In this document: positions 1 to 5,080 of the stretch, one piece after another
How the letters are laid out: the number at the start of each line of letters is the position of its first letter
Numbering within the stretch: position 1 is the stretch's first letter
NCBI GenBank assembly: GCA_017936245.1
Contig: JAGBFY010000564.1
Coordinates: forward strand, 1-7,008
DNA: 7,008 nt
Origin: Kiritimatiellia bacterium
GTDB taxonomy: Bacteria > Verrucomicrobiota > Kiritimatiellia > RFP12 > UBA1067
Direction: 5' to 3'
Notes under the pieces: model-generated
What the model was told of the DNA's origin: nothing
The model's input: the letters and a program-made list of their open reading frames with translations, nothing else
Database searches by the model: none
Program-made: the position numbers and the translations under genes

Positions 1-507
1 ACCTGGAGTAGCTATACTGCATTTAAAAAGGGGGATCCTATTGGACGGTCGGGAATGCATTTTATTTATGGAAATGAAAAAACGGATGATGAAATAGCCA
101 GCATACATGAAAGTGTGCTTGATTCACTTCTTGAAAAGGAAAAGTTACGGAGAGCAGAAGAAATTGCACGCCGCCGGGCCGCTGGATACACACTCCCGCC
201 AGATAATTTGACAACTGAAGCATTGATACAGCAGGAAAGTGCGCGTTTAAAAGAGGTGCAGAAAGAGTTGCTGGAAATACGAGAAGCAGAAAAGAACGAA
301 GGGCGTCGTTTTGAGAGAAGAAAGTTGCGTGAACGCGAAATCATTGCAATAATTGAGGGGAATCCTACGATTGATGTCCCATTACTGGCTGAACGATTGT
401 CTATAGGTGCGCCGATGGCATATAGGATTTTGGGGTGCATGAAGAAAAAAGGAATTATTGAACGGAGAAGAAGTGATGGACGATGGATTATAAACAGTAT
501 AATTTAG
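1..507 (+). CDS. C-terminal part of a coiled-coil/winged-helix protein, possibly an IS200/REP-type transposase tail (5' truncated)
   Basis: The frame is open from the first base, so the gene begins outside the window; the ATG at 55 is probably internal. The visible 168 residues start with TWSSYTAFKKGDPIGRSG. The WSSY string resembles the end of the Y1 domain in IS200-like and REP-associated tyrosine transposases, but the catalytic HUH and Tyr motifs lie upstream and cannot be seen. Residues about 33-110 are highly charged and helical, a likely coiled coil. Residues about 112-164 look like a winged helix: REIIAIIEGNPTIDVPLLAE, then a recognition-helix-like stretch ending in GIIERRR, then a wing ending in RWII. 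The gene is AT-rich compared with everything downstream (19 G/C in the 60 bases 61-120), which suggests transfer. A large palindrome overlaps its stop codon. The CDS is well supported; the transposase reading is a guess, and a DNA-binding regulator is the main alternative. Confidence 0.7.
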   Translation, partial: TWSSYTAFKKGDPIGRSGMHFIYGNEKTDDEIASIHESVLDSLLEKEKLRRAEEIARRRAAGYTLPPDNLTTEALIQQESARLKEVQKELLEIREAEKNEGRRFERRKLREREIIAIIEGNPTIDVPLLAERLSIGAPMAYRILGCMKKKGIIERRRSDGRWIINSII

Positions 508-530
508 GTCAGACCTTCATTATACTGTTT
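492..530. repeat. 39-nt nested palindrome across the stop codon of the upstream gene
   Basis: The sequence is symmetric about base 511: 17 of 19 base pairs match. The outer arms are AAACAGTATAAT (492-503) and ATTATACTGTTT (519-530), a perfect 12-bp inverted repeat. The inner arms are AGGTC (506-510) and GACCT (512-516) around a single A. Only the TT/TC positions between them do not pair. The stop codon TAG (505-507) lies inside. As RNA or single-stranded DNA it would fold into a long hairpin with one small internal loop. It is not followed by a T-run, so it is not a typical intrinsic terminator. It could be the end hairpin of an IS200/IS605- or REP-type element, an operator for the winged-helix protein, or an mRNA 3'-end stabiliser. 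Confidence 0.85.
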
Positions 531-584
531 GGTTGTGCAAAAAATAATTAAAGGGATTTGATGTACGTTAGGGTAGCCATGATT

Positions 585-593
585 TGATACAAT
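585..593 (+). promoter_or_regulatory. Extended -10 promoter of the symporter gene, very close to the ATG
   Basis: TGATACAAT reads as TG-n-TACAAT, an extended -10 box. It ends 9 nt before the ATG at 603. Placing the start site 7 nt past the last base of the box puts it near 600, giving a leader of about 3 nt. No good -35 is seen at 16-18 bp spacing, which fits an extended -10 promoter. No Shine-Dalgarno is possible in such a leader. The same arrangement precedes the genes at 2083 and 3048. Confidence 0.6.
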
Positions 594-602
594 TTCGCCA
601 TT

Positions 603-2105
603 ATGACGCCGATTGACATTACCGTAATTATTGCCTATTTCCTCCTGATGGCCGGGATGGGGTTCTGGTTCATGCGCCGCAACAGGGATGCCGACGCATA
701 TTTCAAGGCGGGAGGGAAACTGCCTTGGTGGGTCGTGTCGCTGTCGATTTATGCGACGATGTTTTCATCCATCACATTTATTTCAATCCCTGCGATGAGC
801 TTTTCGGGCGACATGAGCTATTTTGCGATTTCGTTCGGCATCCTGCTGATGGCGCCGGTTGTTGTTAAATGGTATCTTCCATTCTTCCGCCGTCTGAATC
901 TCACAAGCGCATACGAATATCTTGAAGTCCGGTTCAATCTGCCGTGCAGGCTTTTCGCATCCGCTGCGTTTATCCTGTTCATGGTTGCGCGCACCGCCAT
1001 AGTCGCCTATCTTCCCGCACTTGCCATTACGGCGGTGACAGGGATGGACATCAATGTCGCGATTGCCGCCGTCACGTTGGTGACGATCCTCTATTGTACG
1101 GTCGGCGGCGTGGAAGCCGTGATCTGGAGCGATTTCATCCAGTCCATCATCCTCATAGCCTCCACCGCTCTGATAATCATTGTCTCGATCTGCGGCACCG
1201 ATGGCGGCTTTTCTGGATTTCTTTCGGCAGGTCTCGATGCCGGAAAGTTCCGTGTGTTCGATTTGGCTTTTGACTGGTCTAGACCATGTTTCTGGGTTGT
1301 ATTCATCGGCGGCGTGGTCGCCAACCTTGCGTCCTACACGTCCGACCAGTGCGTGGTGCAGCGGTATATGACAACTCCGGACGAGAAGGGGGCTGGCAAA
1401 TCAATCCTCTTCAACGGCGTGCTTTCATTTGTAAACTGCTTTGTGTTCTTCATTATGGGAGTCGCTCTGTGGGCGTACTACCGTTCTCACGCCAGCGCAT
1501 TGCCGCCGGATATCAAGCCGGACGCAGTCCTCCCGGTTTTCATCGCAAACGAACTGCCGCCCGGTGTGTCGGGGCTTGTGCTTGCTGCTGTCGCCGCTGC
1601 CACGATGAGCACGCTTTCGTCGAATCTCAATTCGGCGGCAAGCGCCATTACGACTGACTTCTACAAGCGTCTGTTTTCGCGGGATGGAAAAACTCCCGAC
1701 GACGGAAAACTGCTTATTTGCGGTAAGATGTCAACAGTCACGGTGGGAGTGTTCGGTGGAATGATGGCGTTGTGGCTCGCAAACGCCGACATAGGCAACA
1801 TCTACGACCAGTTTCAGCGTTTTCTCGGCGTTCTCACGGGAGGTCTTGGCTGTCTTTTCTTCATGGGGGTGTTCATGAAGCGCATAAACGGATTCGGCGC
1901 AACGTGTGGACTGGTCGCAAATTATGCGGTCTGTTTCACTTTGGATGCTGCAACATGGAACGGCAAGCCGCATCTCCTTCTGTACGGATTTTTCGGAATG
2001 GTGACGTGTGTCTTCGTGTCAGTGCTTGCCAGCATGGCGTTCCACGGTTTTTGCAGACCGGAATCTGCTATAATCTCCGGCGATGAAAAAACGTCCTCCA
2101 CTTAA
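603..2105 (+). CDS. Sodium:solute symporter (SSS/SLC5 family)
   Basis: This is an inner-membrane protein of 500 residues, about the family's usual length, that couples Na+ entry to uptake of a small organic solute. I count about 13 hydrophobic segments (near 4-23, 42-66, 73-93, 117-140, 148-166, 176-196, 228-245, 268-290, 320-345, 375-395, 405-425, 432-448, 458-480). Family marks include GGVEAVIWSDFIQ at 168-180 and the stretch around 331-352 (AAATMSTLSSNLNSAAS, then TTDFYK), which aligns with the Na+-site helix of vSGLT; A, S and T fall where vSGLT has Ala361, Ser364 and Ser365. The start ATG is supported by the -10 box just upstream and by the short N-terminus before the first membrane segment. 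The substrate is unknown: a sugar, sialic acid or monocarboxylate are all possible. The AraC-type gene overlapping its 3' end suggests regulated uptake of a carbon source. Confidence 0.93.
   Translation: MTPIDITVIIAYFLLMAGMGFWFMRRNRDADAYFKAGGKLPWWVVSLSIYATMFSSITFISIPAMSFSGDMSYFAISFGILLMAPVVVKWYLPFFRRLNLTSAYEYLEVRFNLPCRLFASAAFILFMVARTAIVAYLPALAITAVTGMDINVAIAAVTLVTILYCTVGGVEAVIWSDFIQSIILIASTALIIIVSICGTDGGFSGFLSAGLDAGKFRVFDLAFDWSRPCFWVVFIGGVVANLASYTSDQCVVQRYMTTPDEKGAGKSILFNGVLSFVNCFVFFIMGVALWAYYRSHASALPPDIKPDAVLPVFIANELPPGVSGLVLAAVAAATMSTLSSNLNSAASAITTDFYKRLFSRDGKTPDDGKLLICGKMSTVTVGVFGGMMALWLANADIGNIYDQFQRFLGVLTGGLGCLFFMGVFMKRINGFGATCGLVANYAVCFTLDAATWNGKPHLLLYGFFGMVTCVFVSVLASMAFHGFCRPESAIISGDEKTSST
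2066..2074 (+). promoter_or_regulatory. Extended -10 promoter of the AraC-family gene, inside the symporter CDS
   Basis: TGCTATAAT is a TG-n-TATAAT box with a perfect -10 hexamer (2069-2074). It lies in the last codons of the symporter gene and ends 8 nt before the ATG at 2083, so the predicted start site near 2081 leaves about 2 nt of leader. TTGCAG at 2051-2056 is only 12 bp upstream, too close for a normal -35. The regulator can therefore probably be transcribed separately from the symporter. Confidence 0.6.
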
Positions 2106-2973
2106 GCTCTCCTTCGACTACATGGATACGCCGGAACGGCGGGTGCTGTCGCTGGAACCCGATCACATACTCTGCATGCCGGTGATCGGCTTCGACTGCT
2201 ACCGCAAGAAGTGGCAGGAGCCGCCGCTCCATGTGCATGGCGAATGCCTGGAGGTTTCGCTTTGTCTTCGTGGGGATCTGGTTGTGGAGTCCAACGGCAA
2301 AACACATCCGTTCAAGCCGGGGATGATGTTTGTCACCGGCCCAGAGGATGTGCACCGGATACGGTCGTATCCGAAGGGGATGAGCAAATACTGGTTCCTG
2401 TTCAGGATACCGAAAGATGGTTTTCCGCTGCTGAATCTTCCACCGAAAGAGGCGGATTCGCTGACAGGTGCGCTCGTCGGGCTCATGAACCGTCCGTTTG
2501 CCGGCACGGATGAGGTCCGACGCCTTTTCAAGAAGCTGTTCAATTTGTGTGACACATTGCCGCCTGGAACCGCCGCCCGTTCGCTTAGGTTGAGATCCGT
2601 CGTGCTTGCGTTGCTGCTGGCCGTGGTGGATGCCGCGTCTGCGACTTCGCACGACCGCGCCGAGGTGCGTCTCAGCCGGCTTGTGGACGAGATGCGCGAA
2701 CATCCTGAACGCGCCTATCCGCTTGACCGCATTTCGGAGTCGCTCGGGTTTTCGCCCAGCAATCTGCTGGTCCGTTTCAAGCGGCTGACAGGACTTCCTC
2801 CTCACGCATTTCTGCTGGAGCGGAGGATAGACCGCGCAAAGGCGATGCTTTCGTCGGGGATGTCGGTAGCCTCTGTTGCGCATCAGCTTGGTTTTTCATC
2901 AAGCCAGCACTTCTCCAGCCAGTTCAAGGCCGTAACAGGAGTCTCGCCCACGAAAAATTCTCGAAAGGTGTAA
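2083..2973 (+). CDS. AraC-family transcriptional regulator with N-terminal cupin domain
   Basis: A cytoplasmic one-component regulator of 296 residues, a typical AraC/XylS length. Residues about 45-95 form a cupin-like sensor with H50, H52, E57 and H91 in the positions of a cupin metal or ligand pocket (LHVHGECLEVSLCLRG, then GPEDVH). Residues about 199-292 are the DNA-binding domain with two helix-turn-helix units: YPLDRISESLGFSPSNLLVRF, and SVASVAHQLGFSSSQHFSSQF followed by KAVTGVSP. The family usually has an aromatic residue shortly after that SP; here the position seems to be Asn (N292, codon AAT, one base from TAT). The gene starts 23 nt before the symporter ends, in another frame, with its own -10 box. 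It probably controls the symporter and perhaps linked catabolic genes outside the window. The effector is unknown. Confidence 0.92.
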   Translation: MKKRPPLKLSFDYMDTPERRVLSLEPDHILCMPVIGFDCYRKKWQEPPLHVHGECLEVSLCLRGDLVVESNGKTHPFKPGMMFVTGPEDVHRIRSYPKGMSKYWFLFRIPKDGFPLLNLPPKEADSLTGALVGLMNRPFAGTDEVRRLFKKLFNLCDTLPPGTAARSLRLRSVVLALLLAVVDAASATSHDRAEVRLSRLVDEMREHPERAYPLDRISESLGFSPSNLLVRFKRLTGLPPHAFLLERRIDRAKAMLSSGMSVASVAHQLGFSSSQHFSSQFKAVTGVSPTKNSRKV

Positions 2974-3008
2974 GCGGTCGTGATGAATATATTTAAGGTG
3001 TTGAGCTC

Positions 3009-3037
3009 TTGATTTTTTAAGCGGATTTTGAGATAAT
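3009..3037 (+). promoter_or_regulatory. Promoter of the pcnB-led operon
   Basis: The -35 element TTGATT (3009-3014) is followed after exactly 17 bp by GATAAT (3032-3037), which is also an extended -10 (TGAGATAAT from 3029). The box ends 10 nt before the ATG at 3048, predicting a leader of about 4 nt with no Shine-Dalgarno. It is the best-formed promoter in the window, and the tight gene spacing downstream suggests it serves pcnB, the TPR-like gene, the zinc-finger gene and pheT. Confidence 0.7.
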
Positions 3038-3047
3038 TCGTCCCCAA

Positions 3048-4253
3048 ATGTTTGGATTTTTAGGCAGAAAGAAGGCCAAGAAGAACGAGCCGGTTATTCG
3101 GGCGCGTCCGGATCATTGCATTTCTCGCAAGAATATCGATCGGGACGCGCTCCGTGTGCTGTACCGTCTCGACGATCTTGGCTACACGGCATACCTTGTT
3201 GGTGGAGGTGTGCGTGATCTGCTTTTGGGGCGCAAGCCCAAGGATTTCGATGTCGGCACAAGCGCAAAGCCCGACGAGGTGAAGCGTGCGTTCCGCAACT
3301 GTTTCCTTATCGGGCGTCGTTTCCGTCTTGCCCATCTGAGGTTCGGCCGTAAGATCATTGAGACGGCCACTTTCCGCCAGAACTCGCAGACCGTAGGCGA
3401 GATCATTGAACATGCCGCAGAAGGTCCTTTTGAGGATAATACGTTCGGCACTCCAGAGACGGATGCATACCGTCGCGATTTCACCGTCAACGGACTCTTC
3501 TACAACATCCGCGATTTCTCGGTCATAGACTGGGTCGGCGGTCTCAAGGATCTCGAGAAGAAGGTCATCCGTTCCATCGGAGATCCGATGATCCGTTTCC
3601 GTGAGGACCCTGTGCGCATGATGCGCGCCATCAAGTTCGCCTCTCGCCTCGATTTCAAGATTGAGAAGGATACGGCGAAGGCGATGCACAAGCTCCATTC
3701 CATGATTCTCTCCGCAAGCGCACCACGCGTCTGCGAGGAGGTGTTCCGTCTTTTCCCGTACGGCAAGTCTGCTGAGGCGTTCCGCATGATGTGGGAGTAT
3801 GGGCTTATGGGTGACCTTCTTCCTGAGCTTGCAGAGTTCATCAGGAAGGATGGAGGCCTCAAGTCCCGCACGTGGAAGTATCTCGCCATGCTGGACCGCT
3901 ACGAGATTGCAATGGCCAAGCAGGGATATGATGTTCCCAACGGACTTCGTGCGGCGGTTCTCTATGCGGCGTGGGCGCATGACGAGCCGGGCAACAGCCG
4001 CGAGATCATGGGGACGATGCTCCGTTCCCTCAAGATTCCGAAGGCCACGTATTTCCTCGCAGTGCTGATGATAGATTCTGAGAAGCGTCTCTCCCGTCCG
4101 CCGGAGAAGACCAGGCGTCGTTTTCTGCACAACAGGGATTTTCCGGATGCGCTCGACTTCAACAGGATTGTCGTTCGCGCCGAAGGCAGGTCTGAAAAGA
4201 TCCTCGACCAGTGGCAGGATCTATACAACGAAGAAATGAGTAAAGAAACATGA
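3048..4253 (+). CDS. pcnB: Poly(A) polymerase, PcnB type (class II nucleotidyltransferase)
   Basis: The enzyme adds A residues to RNA 3' ends from ATP, marking transcripts for decay. The 401-residue protein has a basic N-terminus (RKKAKK), then the nucleotidyltransferase domain: LVGGGVRDLLLGRKPKDFDV at 50-69 contains the metal-binding D66 and D68. The IGRRFRLAHLRFG stretch favours PcnB over tRNA CCA-adding enzymes. RRDFTVNGLFYN starts at 142, and REDPVRMMRAIKFASRL at 185-201 is the family's nucleotide/RNA-binding helix. It is somewhat shorter than the E. coli enzyme (about 450-465 residues) and lacks a long basic tail. In bacteria outside Proteobacteria, similar sequences can be CCA- or A-adding enzymes, so the exact activity is less certain than the family. 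The ATG follows a promoter box directly, and the gene's stop overlaps the next start (ATGA). Confidence 0.9.
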   Translation: MFGFLGRKKAKKNEPVIRARPDHCISRKNIDRDALRVLYRLDDLGYTAYLVGGGVRDLLLGRKPKDFDVGTSAKPDEVKRAFRNCFLIGRRFRLAHLRFGRKIIETATFRQNSQTVGEIIEHAAEGPFEDNTFGTPETDAYRRDFTVNGLFYNIRDFSVIDWVGGLKDLEKKVIRSIGDPMIRFREDPVRMMRAIKFASRLDFKIEKDTAKAMHKLHSMILSASAPRVCEEVFRLFPYGKSAEAFRMMWEYGLMGDLLPELAEFIRKDGGLKSRTWKYLAMLDRYEIAMAKQGYDVPNGLRAAVLYAAWAHDEPGNSREIMGTMLRSLKIPKATYFLAVLMIDSEKRLSRPPEKTRRRFLHNRDFPDALDFNRIVVRAEGRSEKILDQWQDLYNEEMSKET

Positions 4254-4263
4254 GCAAAGAGAA
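4236..4263 (+). repeat. 14-nt tandem near-duplication at the gene junction
   Basis: ATGAGTAAAGAAAC (4236-4249) is followed directly by ATGAGCAAAGAGAA (4250-4263), with 11 of 14 bases equal. The first copy encodes MSKET at the end of PcnB; the second encodes MSKEK at the start of the next protein in a different frame. The repeat thus creates the ATGA stop/start overlap. Confidence 0.6.
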
Positions 4264-5050
4264 GAACAGCAAACCCGTCACAGAAGAAATACCCAATTGG
4301 GTAAAGAAGACGCCGGAACTCCTCCCCGTTTGGGATTGGTGGGTGAAGGATGGCCGTTCCACTGTAACATGGCTGCTGGTCGCTGGTGTGTGCGTGGCGG
4401 GCTGGTATGCGTTCAAGAACTGGCAGGCTGGTCGCACCGCCGCTGCGAACACTGCGCTCGTGAACGCTTTCACCGCTGATGAGCTTGAAGAGGCTGTTGC
4501 GAAGTTCGGTGGTTCCGCCACGGGGCCTGCGCTCAAGCTCCGTCTCGCCAAGAGCTACCTCGACGGCGAGCGTTGGGAAGAGGCCGAGAAGGTGTATGGC
4601 GACTACGTGGCAGCCGCCGGCGCTGATGATCCGTTCGTGTCGCTCGCCCAGCTTGGCCGTGCGTACGCGCTTGAAGGCGCAGGCAAGGTTGCCGAGGCGA
4701 GCAAGGAGTTCGAGTCTCTCGCTGCGAACACGAACCTTCCCGTCTCCGCTACCGCGGCTCTCGGCGTCGCCCGCTGCATGGCTCTGAACGGCGACAAGGC
4801 CGGCGCTCTCAAGAAGCTTGAGGCGTCCACCGATCCGCGCGCGAAGAACCTTTCGGAGATGATCAAGCGCTACGATCCAAACCGTAAGTCCGCATCTCTC
4901 TTCGATGCAGCCGATGCTGCGGCCACCAAGATTGCGGCTGAAAAGACCGCCGACGCGAAGAAGGCAGAGGCAAAGCCCGTTGAGGCAAAGCCTGCGGCTG
5001 TCAAGCCCGCAGAGGCAAAACCGGCAGCGAAGCCTGCCGAAAAGAAGTAA
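4250..5050 (+). CDS. Single-pass membrane protein with TPR-like repeats and a Lys/Ala/Pro tail
   Basis: The 266-residue protein has a hydrophilic, Trp-containing N-terminus, one membrane segment at about 38-55 (TVTWLLVAGVCVAGWYAF), and then a region at about 88-205 with the A/L/Y spacing of TPR helices (LRLAKSYLDGERWEEAEKVY; LAQLGRAYALEGAGKVAEAS; LGVARCMALNGDKAGALKKL). The layout of one N-terminal anchor followed by TPRs recalls YfgM, a periplasmic chaperone-associated protein of proteobacteria, but the sequence match I can see is only general. The tail from about 235 is built of EAKP/AAKP repeats, low-complexity and basic. Its ATG overlaps the stop of pcnB, so translation is probably coupled; no Shine-Dalgarno is seen. 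The protein domain most likely faces the periplasm. The exact role is unknown. Confidence 0.85.
   Translation: MSKEKNSKPVTEEIPNWVKKTPELLPVWDWWVKDGRSTVTWLLVAGVCVAGWYAFKNWQAGRTAAANTALVNAFTADELEEAVAKFGGSATGPALKLRLAKSYLDGERWEEAEKVYGDYVAAAGADDPFVSLAQLGRAYALEGAGKVAEASKEFESLAANTNLPVSATAALGVARCMALNGDKAGALKKLEASTDPRAKNLSEMIKRYDPNRKSASLFDAADAAATKIAAEKTADAKKAEAKPVEAKPAAVKPAEAKPAAKPAEKK
4964..5046 (+). repeat. Degenerate repeats encoding the EAKP/AVKP/AAKP tail
   Basis: Imperfect units of 12-15 nt (gaggcaaagcc-type) are repeated about five times at the 3' end of the TPR-like gene. They encode alternating E-A-K-P, A-V-K-P and A-A-K-P. Such stretches are flexible and prone to length change by slippage. 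Confidence 0.7.
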
Positions 5051-5066
5051 CGTAAAGACTTGTTTC

Positions 5067-5073
5067 AGGAGGG
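5067..5073 (+). promoter_or_regulatory. Strong Shine-Dalgarno that fixes the zinc-finger gene start
   Basis: AGGAGGG stands 7 nt before the ATG at 5081, near-ideal spacing. It rules against the in-frame TTG at 5060 (upstream of the site) and the ATG at 5075 (one base after it). It is the only strong Shine-Dalgarno before a gene in this window. Confidence 0.8.
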
Positions 5074-5080
5074 AATGGTC

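Noticed and set aside
492..535. The palindrome as a standard intrinsic terminator
   Set aside because: No run of T follows the stem and the outer stem is AT-rich; terminator function is possible but not shown.
558..563. TTGATG as -35 of the symporter promoter
   Set aside because: It is 24 bp from the -10 box, too far; the promoter is better read as extended -10 without a -35.
2068..2883. A 271-codon minus-strand open frame
   Set aside because: It is antisense to the AraC-family gene and is rich in Arg/His without domains, typical of a shadow frame.
3001..3022. A terminator after the AraC gene at the T-run near 3013-3018
   Set aside because: There is no GC-rich stem before the T-run; the sequence is better explained as the -35 region of the pcnB promoter.
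3060..4130. A 356-codon minus-strand open frame
   Set aside because: It lies wholly antisense to the clearly recognised pcnB and has no family features.
5060..5080. Upstream TTG (5060) or ATG (5075) as start of the zinc-finger gene
   Set aside because: Both lie before or right against the AGGAGGG site; only the ATG at 5081 has proper spacing.
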